In this document: piece after piece, positions 1-7,333 of the stretch
Layout: each line of letters starts with the position of its first letter
How positions within the stretch are numbered: position 1 is the first letter of the stretch
NCBI GenBank assembly: GCA_014238345.1
Contig: JABABF010000121.1
Span: 1-13,354, forward strand
DNA length: 13,354 nucleotides
From: Gammaproteobacteria bacterium
GTDB lineage: Bacteria > Pseudomonadota > Gammaproteobacteria > JABABF01
Direction of reading: 5' to 3'
Made by a program: the position numbers and the translations under genes
Notes under the pieces: model-generated
Database searches by the model: none
Told to the model about the DNA's origin: nothing
What the model saw: only the letters and a program-made list of their open reading frames with translations

Positions 1-333
1 AGCACTGCCCCGCTGGCAGATGTGCCCACGGGAAGCACCTTGATTGGTCTCAATAATACGCAGTGTCTCGGGCAAAGCAATGACCACATAACCCTCGGTG
101 CCGCGCAATTGGTTGATGCGGTGAAGCCCCGCCCCCTCCGCCTGCTCTAAGCGCTCGCGCAAGGAGATCTCAGACAGCAGATTGACTATCAAAAAGAAGA
201 CGAGCAACAGGGCAAAAATGCCGCCAAAAAGCGCCATCAACGGCGCGTTATTCTCCTCTTGGGTTGCTTGTGCAGTGTGGCCAGCCCCCCCCCGACCAGA
301 GCCCCCCCGATGCCCGCTATCCGGACGACTCAT
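1..333 (-). CDS. MotB/ExbD-like single-span membrane protein, partial (C-terminus beyond window)
   Basis: The frame is open from an ATG at 333 to the window edge, 111 codons, with no stop reached. A glycine- and arginine-rich cytoplasmic N-terminus (residues 1-29) is followed by one strong hydrophobic helix (about 31-53), then an amphipathic charged stretch (54-75) and a beta-like segment (GYVVIALPETLRII, 81-94) that would be periplasmic. This is the layout of the MotB/TolR/ExbD partner of an ion-driven motor. The ATG overlaps the end of the upstream MotA/ExbB-domain gene by 17 bp, which implies translational coupling, and an AAGGG sequence lies just upstream. The membrane helix has no Asp or Glu, unlike MotB, TolR and ExbD, whose helix carries the proton-binding Asp. 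Two poly-G tracts fall in codons 9-17. The missing C-terminus would show whether an OmpA-type peptidoglycan-binding domain is present. The assignment rests on context and topology, not on a diagnostic motif. Confidence 0.72.
   Translation of the reverse strand, partial: MSRPDSGHRGGSGRGGAGHTAQATQEENNAPLMALFGGIFALLLVFFLIVNLLSEISLRERLEQAEGAGLHRINQLRGTEGYVVIALPETLRIIETNQGASRGHICQRGSA
285..308 (-). repeat. Two poly-G homopolymer tracts in the MotB/ExbD-like gene
   Basis: The + strand has C9 at 285-293 and C7 at 302-308, read as G9 and G7 in the coding strand near codons 9-17 of the gene starting at 333. Tracts of this length are slippage-prone in replication and in sequencing. A one-base change in either would frameshift the gene before its membrane helix. 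Confidence 0.9.
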
Positions 334-1294
334 CTGCCGCCCTTTCCAGGCGATCGGAGATCTGCCCCACTAGGTTTTCCTCGCCGCGCTGAGCCAGCGT
401 CAACACCAGCATTAGCACCACGCTGAGCGACAGCGCGATCAGCGTGGTATCAAAGGCAATCCCCAGCGGGGCGATGGCCTGCCCCAACTCATTGGACAAC
501 TCCGAGATGCCCCGCTCTGCACTGACGAGGCGGCGGATGCCATCAGCGGCCAGCGAAATGCCGAGCACCGTGCCGATAAAACCCAAAATAGGGATCGCCC
601 AGACGAGATAGCGCGGGAGTAAGAAGGACTCATCAGACTTTCGCCACAGCAATTCACGCTCACAAGCCAGAGCAATTGGCGGTAGCTCTGGCAACACATT
701 TACTCGCAGATAGCGGTTCAAGATACTTTTGTGCAACAGTAGCAACAACGCCCAGAGAAAAAGCGCGATCGTCAACGGCGGGATGATGCCTCGTTCCAAA
801 ACTCGCAACGGGATACCGCTGTCGCGCCAAGCCTCGGAATGGACGCCCAAATAGCCTAGCGTCACCACAATGCAGGCGGTGCTAACCAGCGCAAAACACA
901 GCGACGGCAACAGGGCTGGCCCGGCGAGCAACCGAGCGGCACGCTCCAGCGGTGCGGCCAGCGGTGTGCTGCGCTCAGTCAATGCTCCGTGGTAGGCATA
1001 CAACGCCACCGTGGCAATAAACAGCGGCAACAAGCGTCCGACCACCACAATGGGGCGATCACCCAGCACCGCCCAAGCACTGGACACCAAGGCCAGCGCC
1101 ACCACTAGTAGCGTCAATTGATTGAGTAATAGCAACAGTTCATCCGTATCGCGACCACTGCGATGCAACACAGATAAGGCGATGGCAATGCCGACCACCG
1201 GCACAATCGAAAATAGTAACGAAATATCCAAGAGAAATCCGAGGTTGGTGTAGACCAATAGATAAAGCACCGTTGCCAGTGCCGCCATCACCAT
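317..1294 (-). CDS. MotA/TolQ/ExbB proton-channel-domain multi-span membrane protein
   Basis: This 325-residue inner-membrane protein has about seven or eight hydrophobic segments (roughly 4-42, 55-77, 82-102, 125-150, 170-189, 230-252 and 274-301). The C-terminal third carries the channel-domain signature: IPILGFIGTVLGI at 234-246 and LGIAFDTTLIAL at 277-288, with the Thr residues that line the channel in TolQ/MotA relatives. It is longer than TolQ or ExbB (about 230-245 aa) because of an extra N-terminal membrane bundle. The likely role is the stator half of an ion-driven complex with the partner encoded immediately downstream. The ATG at 1294 is one base after the trpS stop codon and follows a GGAGG about eight bases upstream; a second in-frame ATG lies at 1288. 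The last helix contains D282, an unusual charged residue given that the partner helix lacks one. What the complex drives cannot be told from the sequence. Confidence 0.85.
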   Translation of the reverse strand: MVMAALATVLYLLVYTNLGFLLDISLLFSIVPVVGIAIALSVLHRSGRDTDELLLLLNQLTLLVVALALVSSAWAVLGDRPIVVVGRLLPLFIATVALYAYHGALTERSTPLAAPLERAARLLAGPALLPSLCFALVSTACIVVTLGYLGVHSEAWRDSGIPLRVLERGIIPPLTIALFLWALLLLLHKSILNRYLRVNVLPELPPIALACERELLWRKSDESFLLPRYLVWAIPILGFIGTVLGISLAADGIRRLVSAERGISELSNELGQAIAPLGIAFDTTLIALSLSVVLMLVLTLAQRGEENLVGQISDRLERAADESSG

Positions 1295-1295
1295 C

Positions 1296-2315
1296 TTAGC
1301 GCCCTCCTAAACTGCGCATGCCGACGGCATCGCGCACCTGGGCGAGTAGCGGGGCGGCACTACTGCGCGCACGCGCTGCACCGTCCTGCAACAGCCGTTC
1401 AACTGCGGTGCCATCGTCGAGCCACGCCCGATAGCGTCGCCTGGGCTCAGTCAGCAAATCATCTAGCAAGGCCAACACACAATCTTTCACCTCTTTCCAA
1501 GCGATGCCAGCGGCATATTGTGTGCGCAGCTCGGCGATAGCATGTTCGGTAGCAAATGCGGCGTAGATCGAAAATAAGGCGCACTGCTCTGGATCCTTGG
1601 GCTCACCGGGAGCCTGTGAATTAGTGCGGATTTTCATCACGAGACGGCGCAGTTCTTGTGGCGCAGCGAAAAGCGGGATCACATTGCCATAGCTCTTGCT
1701 CATTTTGCGGCGATCCAAGCCTTCGATGGAGCGCCCGTGAACTGGCAGCTCGGCACGGGGCAGAGCCAGCAGGTCGCCATAGTGATGATTGAAGCGCTGA
1801 GCGATATCGCGCGCCATCTCAACATGTTGCAACTGATCTTGACCCACTGGTACACGGTCTGCGCTAAACGCCAGTATATCCGCCGCCATCAACACAGGAT
1901 AACTGTAAAGTCCCATCGTGATCGCCTGGTCGGGATCTGCCGACTCTCCGCTACGCAAGTTCTCCTCACGCCGACTCTTGTAGGCATGGGCGCGGTTCAT
2001 CAGCCCTTTAGCGGCCAAACAGCTGAGTATCCAATGCAACTCAAAGATCTCTGGCACATCCGACTGGCGGTAAAAAATCATGCGCTCGGGCTCTAAACCC
2101 AGCGCCAACCAAGTGGCGGCGACCTCCAATGTGGAGCGATGCATGAGCGCGGCATCGCGGCACTTGACCAGAGCGTGGTAATCCGCCAAGAAATAAAAGG
2201 CCTCCACTGCCTGATCATTGGCCAGCGCTAAGGCCGGACGAATAGCTCCGGCATAATTTCCCAAATGCGGTGTTCCCGTCGTGGTAATGCCCGTTAGTAT
2301 GCGTTCTGTGGACAC
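1296..2315 (-). CDS. trpS: Tryptophanyl-tRNA synthetase (class Ic)
   Basis: This enzyme charges tRNA-Trp with tryptophan in the cytoplasm. The 339 residues match the usual length. The HIGH-type motif is TGTPHLGNYAG (residues 13-23), the KMSKS loop is 204-208 (RRKMSKSYGN), and the family segments GLYSYPVLMAADILAF (135-150) and VPVGQDQLQHVEMARDI (155-171) are intact. The start is a GTG at 2315: an in-frame TAG lies a few codons upstream with no ATG between, and the family N-terminus (ERILTGITTTG) begins at once. The Shine-Dalgarno is poor (AAGG directly abuts the start), so initiation may rely on the short leader. A perfect TATAAT lies 35-40 bases upstream. The MotA/ExbB-domain gene follows after one base, so the two are probably co-transcribed. 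Confidence 0.97.
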   Translation of the reverse strand: MSTERILTGITTTGTPHLGNYAGAIRPALALANDQAVEAFYFLADYHALVKCRDAALMHRSTLEVAATWLALGLEPERMIFYRQSDVPEIFELHWILSCLAAKGLMNRAHAYKSRREENLRSGESADPDQAITMGLYSYPVLMAADILAFSADRVPVGQDQLQHVEMARDIAQRFNHHYGDLLALPRAELPVHGRSIEGLDRRKMSKSYGNVIPLFAAPQELRRLVMKIRTNSQAPGEPKDPEQCALFSIYAAFATEHAIAELRTQYAAGIAWKEVKDCVLALLDDLLTEPRRRYRAWLDDGTAVERLLQDGAARARSSAAPLLAQVRDAVGMRSLGGR

Positions 2316-2349
2316 CTTAAAACCCAGCTAAATACGCCTCTCGCGGTAA

Positions 2350-2355
2350 ATTATA
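2350..2355 (-). promoter_or_regulatory. Candidate -10 box for trpS
   Basis: The minus strand reads TATAAT, a perfect sigma-70 -10 hexamer, 34 bases before the trpS GTG. Transcription would start near 2343 and give a leader of about 28 nt. No good -35 hexamer stands at 16-18 bp. No T-box or attenuator structure is visible. Confidence 0.45.
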
Positions 2356-2464
2356 GCCTGCCGAGTGAGTGCTTCTAGCGCCGCAACATGTACTCATCAA
2401 GCGCGATCAGCACATCAAAACAGTGTTCCAGCCTCCCCTAGGACACCACATCCCCTTAGCAAGA

Positions 2465-3589
2465 TCAGCCCTTGAGTTCGGCCAGCGTCTTCTCCATCAG
2501 CGGAGTCACAAAATTGGTGGCCAGTGGATCCAGGCCACTACACAACGAGGTGCGGATCATGATCAAGCCGAAGTTGAATGCGGTCCATGCTTGATAATAC
2601 TTGCAGGCTCCGGGATCGCGACCCGTCGTGCGCGCCCAGTAATCAATGCTCTCGCGCTCCCCGGGGAAGCCCTCCAAGCGTGGCACACCGAGACCATCAC
2701 TCATCGAACGATCCAAAAACAGCCACCAGCCCAAGTCCTGCACTGGGTCACCGATCACACTCATTTCCCAATCCAATACGGCGGCCACCTCGCGCCGATC
2801 CGGTGTGAACAGGGTGTTGCCAAGACGCGCATCGCCCCAACACAGACCCGTGTGCGCCTCATCGTCCGGTGGTCGGTTGGCGCTGAACCACTCAAAGGCA
2901 CGCTCGTATTCTGGCACTGGCACATCTTCGGGTGCCCAGCGTAGGTAGTGCTCCCAATAACTGAAAATCTGCTGTTGCGCTGTCTCCCCCGGTGTGCGCC
3001 CAAACAGAAAATCAAAACCATCTTCGCGCCAAGAGACCGAATGCACCTGTGCCATCGCATCAAGGCCGATCCACCACAGGTGCTCGCGCTCGGTTGGCGT
3101 GGTGTCGTCGTATACCCATCCTCCCATGTGCATCGGCGGGATGTCTGGCGGCACGATGCCGTCCACATGCTCCATCACATAGAAGGGCTGGCCGAGTACC
3201 GAGGCATCTTCTTCCAAGCCCAGCAACAGTGGCACTGGCACCCGCCCTTTGAGGCCATCCATCAGACGATATTGCACTGACAGATCGTAGTCTGGAAACA
3301 CCACGCGCTGACCCGCTGGGCGTAGCCTGGCGACGCAACGGCGCTCGCGCTGGCGGCCATCGCTATCGCGCCAGCGTAGCGGAAACAGGAGGGTAATATT
3401 CGACATCCCCGAACTCTCGGGCACCTGGAACGAGGGGATAGCCACCTCGCTACCGCCCTCGCTCTCAAGGCGGCGGGTGAACCAGGCCGTCAAATCGCGC
3501 TGTGTTGCCGCTTGGTCAGCCACCTTGGGCGTGGAGCGTTGCCCCTTCATCTCATTGATTTCTTGCTCTGTGAGCTGCTCTTCGGTCAT
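2465..3589 (-). CDS. Phosphotransferase family protein (APH/ACAD10-11-like kinase fold)
   Basis: This 374-residue cytoplasmic protein has the aminoglycoside-phosphotransferase fold. Visible elements are a Gly/Ser nucleotide loop (SSGMSNITLLF, 59-69), the strand RRCVARLRP (83-91) where relatives often carry the ATP-binding Lys but here Arg, the hinge-like PFYVMEHVDG (135-144), the catalytic loop CWGDARLGN (250-258, catalytic Asp 253, with Trp in place of the His of HGD) and the metal-binding DWE (273-275). Relatives of this branch, including the N-terminal domain of ACAD10/11, act with acyl-CoA metabolism on hydroxylated acyl or small-molecule substrates; the substrate here is unknown. I chose the ATG at 3589 over an upstream in-frame start at 3739 because family similarity begins later, the extra 50 residues are Arg/Cys-rich and unlike a protein N-terminus, and a promoter-like element sits at 3624-3632. 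It is divergent from the GT39 gene. Confidence 0.88.
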   Translation of the reverse strand: MTEEQLTEQEINEMKGQRSTPKVADQAATQRDLTAWFTRRLESEGGSEVAIPSFQVPESSGMSNITLLFPLRWRDSDGRQRERRCVARLRPAGQRVVFPDYDLSVQYRLMDGLKGRVPVPLLLGLEEDASVLGQPFYVMEHVDGIVPPDIPPMHMGGWVYDDTTPTEREHLWWIGLDAMAQVHSVSWREDGFDFLFGRTPGETAQQQIFSYWEHYLRWAPEDVPVPEYERAFEWFSANRPPDDEAHTGLCWGDARLGNTLFTPDRREVAAVLDWEMSVIGDPVQDLGWWLFLDRSMSDGLGVPRLEGFPGERESIDYWARTTGRDPGACKYYQAWTAFNFGLIMIRTSLCSGLDPLATNFVTPLMEKTLAELKG

Positions 3590-3623
3590 CTCGCCAATTC
3601 CCCGATCCGTCTTGCAAAGTATC

Positions 3624-3632
3624 AATATAGCA
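3624..3632 (-). promoter_or_regulatory. Candidate extended -10 promoter for the phosphotransferase gene
   Basis: The minus strand reads TGCTATATT, an extended -10 (TGn then TATATT). It would give a leader of about 28 nt before the ATG at 3589. No convincing -35 box is present, which extended -10 promoters can tolerate. Confidence 0.35.
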
Positions 3633-3757
3633 TGGACTCTGGACAGGGGGAGACCGACACGATAGCAAGGCCATGCCCGCCCCCTCAGTACGCGACTTGC
3701 ACCAGCGGATAAGCAGCCACTCATCAATGGCTCACTCAAGCACCCCCGTGCTCTATA

Positions 3758-3802
3758 CTGTGATAGGCGGCAACCGTGGTCTGTGATAGCAACATCTGTG
3801 GT
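3758..3802 (+). repeat. Imperfect tandem repeat, two units of 23 and 22 bp
   Basis: Both units begin with CTGTGATAG (3758-3766 and 3781-3789), contain CAAC and end with TGGT; they differ by small indels in the middle. The pair lies 60-104 bp upstream of the GT39 start in the divergent intergenic region (3590-3861). That is a plausible place for paired regulator sites, but no known operator is recognised. Confidence 0.6.
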
Positions 3803-3861
3803 CTAATTTTTAGCCTGATATAGGCACTGCCGTTGAGACTCACAGAGGAGAGGATCGCACC

Positions 3862-5358
3862 ATGCCAGCAAGCAGCATAGATCTTGGAGATAAAGCCACC
3901 CAGTGGCAAATATTTTGTGGGCTGTGCGCACTGCAACTGCTGACTTGGACACTGGCTCCAGCGTTGGGACACCGCGCACCACCGCTTGATGTGGTGGAAA
4001 TGATGGTCTGGGGGCGCGAAGGGGTAGTCGCCACTTTCAAGCATCCCAATGGGCCGGGACTGGTACTGGAAGCGATGCAGCAGCTCTTCGGCTCCGCGAT
4101 GTGGCTTCCCTACTTGGTCTCCCAGTTAGCGGTTGTTGCCACTTTTTATTGTGTGTTCCTGCTCGGGCGCGAACTGCTGGGTAGCGCACATGGCTTGGCG
4201 GGGAGCTTGCTACTGAGCGGCCTTCTCTACACCTCGTTGGCATCTCCAGAATTCAATCACAATATGCTACAGATGCCACTCTGGGCGCTCCTAATACTCG
4301 CTCTGTGGCGAGCGGTACACAGTGAGCGCCTGCTGTGGTGGGTCGTGCTGGGGGTCGCGGGGGGGCTGTCACTATGGGCGAAGTACTTTTCGGGACTGCT
4401 ACTATTGACGGCGCTCGGCTGGTTGCTGTGGGCCGAGCGGGGCTGTTTTCGCCGCAGTGGCCCGTGGCTGGCGCTACTCTGCTCGGTGCTGGTGGCATCA
4501 CCGCAGCTCTATTTTCTATGGAGTAGCGATTTTCTGCCGTTGAGCTACGCCCACAACCGTGTGGTCAGCGCAGATACATGGCCCAATTTCCTGCTGGCGC
4601 AAATGGCTGCACACAGCGTGTTGTTAGCAATGGCGGCCGCTACGGGTCTGCTACGGCGGGGATCCACCGTGGCACCAATAACCCACCCGGTAACGCGTCG
4701 GGCGCGATTTTTTCTGAGCTGGATGGGGCTCGTCCCAGTTTTGTTAGTGGTGCTGTTGGGGCAGTTCGGCTCCATAGGGCTTAAAGATAGGTGGGGCATA
4801 CCGATGTTCTGTCTATCTGGACTCTTGCTATTGGTGTGGCTACCCGGTCGCCTTGATGTACTCGCTCTGCGGCGCCTCAGCGCCATCGCCTGTGTCCTGC
4901 TGGTATTGCTACCCTGTGTCTACACCGCGCGCATCGCCCTCATACCGAGCTGGCGAGACAAGCCGACCCGAGGAAATTACCCACAAGCCATCATCGCCAA
5001 CCGCTTCCAATCGCTGTACACACAACGCACCGGGGGGCGACCACTGCGCCTCGTCGCCGGGCCGATCTGGGAGGCTGGGTTGATCGCGCTACCAACCGAG
5101 GGAGCCAGCGTCGTGATCGATGGCTCGACGCTGAAGTCACCCTGGGTATCCGCTGAGCAATTGGCCGCCGGGGCGCTAGCTGTCTGGCCAGCCGCACAGG
5201 AACCCAATGAGAGCTTGGCGCAGCTGATGGTGGCGCGGGGGGTCACCACCAGCGACTGGGGCACTGAGATTTTCCCTTGGTCGCCGCGACCAAACGCACA
5301 ACAGATGGCTTTTGCCTATGCCATCATCCCTGCAGCCGGAACACGAAGCGGGCATTAA
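3862..5358 (+). CDS. GT39-family membrane glycosyltransferase (ArnT/PMT-like)
   Basis: This 498-residue polytopic inner-membrane protein has a first helix (about 17-36), then the periplasmic loop typical of GT39/ArnT-like enzymes with acidic residues D43 and E46 (PPLDVVEMMVWGRE) and KHPNGPG (60-66), where relatives have KHPPLP. Many hydrophobic helices follow up to about residue 370, then a soluble periplasmic C-terminal region of about 125 residues. Such enzymes move a sugar from a polyprenyl-phosphate donor to a lipid or protein on the periplasmic side. The ATG is preceded by GAGGAGAGG with good spacing. The gene converges on the GtrA/GT2 pair, whose products could make and flip the donor, and its 3' end overlaps the GtrA gene by 35 bp. 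The acceptor and sugar are unknown. Confidence 0.85.
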   Translation: MPASSIDLGDKATQWQIFCGLCALQLLTWTLAPALGHRAPPLDVVEMMVWGREGVVATFKHPNGPGLVLEAMQQLFGSAMWLPYLVSQLAVVATFYCVFLLGRELLGSAHGLAGSLLLSGLLYTSLASPEFNHNMLQMPLWALLILALWRAVHSERLLWWVVLGVAGGLSLWAKYFSGLLLLTALGWLLWAERGCFRRSGPWLALLCSVLVASPQLYFLWSSDFLPLSYAHNRVVSADTWPNFLLAQMAAHSVLLAMAAATGLLRRGSTVAPITHPVTRRARFFLSWMGLVPVLLVVLLGQFGSIGLKDRWGIPMFCLSGLLLLVWLPGRLDVLALRRLSAIACVLLVLLPCVYTARIALIPSWRDKPTRGNYPQAIIANRFQSLYTQRTGGRPLRLVAGPIWEAGLIALPTEGASVVIDGSTLKSPWVSAEQLAAGALAVWPAAQEPNESLAQLMVARGVTTSDWGTEIFPWSPRPNAQQMAFAYAIIPAAGTRSGH

Positions 5359-5716
5359 AGAAGTAACTCAGCACGGCCATGGTGCAAGTGATCAGCACGA
5401 AGCCGACTTGATACGACCACCCCACCCAGTCGACCCACAGTAGCATCAGAGCACCGTGTCCGAGCCACAGCAGGCCGTAGACGGAGAGAAATCGCGGCAA
5501 CGCCGTGCCCGCCTCTCCGATCGTTGCACAAAAAACCACGCGGTAGTTGCCGATGAAACTGCTCACTATGCCAAGTAGCGCGGCGGGCAAGTTGGCCAGC
5601 CAGATCGGGCGCACTGCGACGACTTCCACCAACCAAAACAACAATAGATAATGCACCGCCGTGGCAAACAGACCGACTGCCACAAAACGCAATGGGCGCT
5701 GTGCGTCACTGGGCAT
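5324..5716 (-). CDS. GtrA/DPMS-type small membrane protein (lipid-linked sugar flippase)
   Basis: This 130-residue protein has four hydrophobic segments and the GtrA family pattern: LRFVAVGLFATAVHYLLLF near the N-terminus, SFIGNYRVVF in the middle, and a C-terminal LSYFFNARFVF. GtrA-like proteins are proposed to flip undecaprenyl-phosphate-linked sugars across the inner membrane. I used the ATG at 5716, which overlaps the end of the GT2 gene (ATGCCCAGTGA, 11 bp), a standard coupling arrangement. A TTG at 5749 would add 11 residues with no family match. The stop lies inside the 3' end of the convergent GT39 gene. Confidence 0.88.
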   Translation of the reverse strand: MPSDAQRPLRFVAVGLFATAVHYLLLFWLVEVVAVRPIWLANLPAALLGIVSSFIGNYRVVFCATIGEAGTALPRFLSVYGLLWLGHGALMLLWVDWVGWSYQVGFVLITCTMAVLSYFFNARFVFRLQG

Positions 5717-6761
5717 CGTCAGCCAGCACCTGCTCACCCGTGTGCTCAACGCTCGCTACCAAGGCATCGGCGGTCTCGTGCATGCGCTGTAGTGAGTGGA
5801 TATTCGTCCCCCCCATTAACAAGGTAATCAAAGTCAGGATACCCGTCTGCAGAAATACCATCACGGCGAAGCCCGTGACAAAGGTCAGCCAGCCGGGGGT
5901 TGCTATGCCAGTCAGTTTGAGCGTAACAGCAACGCCGAATATCATCACACTAAGCAGCGCTGAGCAGGCACAGACAACGGTCATCCGCGTGAGTACCGCA
6001 TCGCCAAACACTGCCACCGCACGGACCCCGTGCAGGATCAGCTTAATAAGTGACATATGCGAAGTTCCCGCATAGCGTAAGCCGCGATCTAAGGGCACCT
6101 CGGTGCGCGGCAATTTGGAGCGGATGACCGCCCCGGGCAGGTGGCTCCAGCTCTCTGACATGACTGCCAATCTGGCGAGGCCGCGTGGGCGACAGGCCAT
6201 GAAATTACCGGATTTGATGACATGACCTGTAAGGATGCGGAAGATCAGTTTGTAGACCCAATAGAGCAGGCGAAAGCGCCTGCCTTCCGAACGCTTTCGG
6301 CGAGCCGCCACCGCAAAATCCGCGTCTTCGCTCACCAAAGCCGCCAGCAGGGTCGGCAGCTGCGCTGGCACATCTTCGCCATCGCAGTCGAGTACCGCAG
6401 CGCCGCCCCACGACTGCGCATCGGCACCGTGCTTGCCTGCCGCCTGCGCCAAGCCGACAGCGATGGCGACATTCATGCCAACATTGCGCCTAAGACGCAG
6501 AATACGACCCGGCAGACCCGCTGCGGCAATATGCTGGATCTGTGGAGCCGCCCTAATTGAGCCATCGTCCACTGCCACAATATAGGGAGTGACCGGCAGC
6601 TCGGCGGCGGCAATCTCTTGACACCATTGCATAAAGGATGCCGCGTCCTCGTAGACTGGGGTGATGATGACCCAGGGTCGGTTAGATGTGCTTAGCTCGG
6701 CCACAGTAGCTCTGTCTGGAGGAGGTGTGGGGAGAGCCAGAACGCGGCGGGACCCAGGCAA
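5706..6761 (-). CDS. GT2 polyprenyl-phosphate glycosyltransferase (GtrB/ArnC/DPM-like)
   Basis: The likely reaction is transfer of a sugar from a nucleotide donor to undecaprenyl phosphate on the cytoplasmic face. The GT-A domain shows WVIITPVYED (30-39), the nucleotide-binding VDDGS (64-68), RRNVGMNVAIAVGL (91-104) and the metal-binding DCDGED (125-130; the more usual DADLQD is altered). KSGNFMACRPR (183-193) and the segment up to about 250 match this branch. Two C-terminal helices (about 259-283 and 293-315) anchor it, as in GtrB and ArnC. The start is uncertain: no ATG is in frame near the 5' end. TTG at 6761 or GTG at 6704 (residue 20) are the candidates, and neither has a clear ribosome binding site. 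The GtrA-type gene follows with an 11-bp overlap. Confidence 0.88.
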   Translation of the reverse strand: MPGSRRVLALPTPPPDRATVAELSTSNRPWVIITPVYEDAASFMQWCQEIAAAELPVTPYIVAVDDGSIRAAPQIQHIAAAGLPGRILRLRRNVGMNVAIAVGLAQAAGKHGADAQSWGGAAVLDCDGEDVPAQLPTLLAALVSEDADFAVAARRKRSEGRRFRLLYWVYKLIFRILTGHVIKSGNFMACRPRGLARLAVMSESWSHLPGAVIRSKLPRTEVPLDRGLRYAGTSHMSLIKLILHGVRAVAVFGDAVLTRMTVVCACSALLSVMIFGVAVTLKLTGIATPGWLTFVTGFAVMVFLQTGILTLITLLMGGTNIHSLQRMHETADALVASVEHTGEQVLADDAQ

Positions 6762-7333
6762 TGGTATGGCTGAGTCCGCACGAATTGATCAATAGGGCAG
6801 CTCCTATTTGAGCGGCAGTCAGAGTAGCATCCACCTTATTAGATGACCATAACGAAGAGGATCACAGCTATATGGTGGTGATTTTCTGGCAAAAATCTGT
6901 TTTAGAGCGTTCAGAAATGTCTTCCTCATTTTTTCTAGCCACTACAGGGAAATCAGCATCAAACATCTCAACATGTGAAATTAATTGCTGTATATATTGC
7001 TTGCATGTAACATGAAACACGGTTGGCTGAACTCCATTCTGGCGGCGCGCCCGCTCGCGCGCTATTTTGGGTCTCTGCCTTCATCATTAGGTGCATCAGC
7101 TCGCATTTGTGTCTAGCCGGGCACAACCAGATGAACCTGTCCATGCGGACATATTTCACTCAAGGCTAATATTTTTTTTCAATGTCTGTAGCTTGTTCTT
7201 TATATGCACAGGGCTTATCAGCAACAGCCATCAGGGCATCTAGCACAGGGCACCCGACATAGCGTAATTCATTGATGGCTCCTCATGTCGTACCTACGAT
7301 CATAGATCCTAGCTCGCTCCCAATACCCTCGGC
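6762..7333. other. Gene-poor interval between the receptor gene and the GT2 gene
   Basis: This gap of about 570 bp has no confident gene and is more AT-rich than its flanks. It holds a GC-rich weak hairpin (GCGCG at 7045-7049 with CGCGC at 7056-7060), a T8 run on the + strand (7172-7179), an 11-bp palindrome CATGTAACATG (7004-7014) and a short coding-like frame on the minus strand (7166-7282). No clear intrinsic terminator follows the receptor gene, and I see no strong promoter for the GT2 gene. A 63-codon minus-strand frame at 6968-7159 has no recognisable features. Confidence 0.6.
7166..7282 (-). pseudogene. Possible decayed gene 3' end (38 codons before a stop)
   Basis: Between an in-frame TGA (7283-7285) and a TAG (7166-7168) the minus strand reads a protein-like segment: GAINELRYVGCPVLDALM, then a charged tail ending DIEKKY. 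Composition and codon choice look like a real C-terminus, but there is no start codon near the beginning (the first ATG leaves 21 residues) and the frame is closed upstream. It begins about 50 bp after the receptor stop. I do not recognise the family, and a chance reading frame remains possible. Confidence 0.25.

Noticed and set aside
1..1294. MotA-like plus MotB-like pair as part of a Zorya-type phage defence system
   Set aside because: ZorA is much longer, with an extended cytoplasmic coiled tail, and is followed by ZorC/ZorD or ZorE. Here the 325-aa protein ends soon after the channel domain, the partner lacks the expected acid, and trpS is the neighbour. Genes beyond position 1 cannot be seen.
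2369..2944. 191-codon open frame on the + strand
   Set aside because: It is antisense to the phosphotransferase gene, with no motif or ribosome binding site.
7040..7070. GC-rich hairpin followed by TATTTT as a terminator
   Set aside because: The stem is only 5 bp and the T-run is short. It would act on the + strand, where no gene ends nearby.
6968..7159. 63-codon frame on the minus strand in the 6762-7333 gap
   Set aside because: No ribosome binding site, no family resemblance, and a Cys/Met/Arg-rich mix typical of non-coding DNA.
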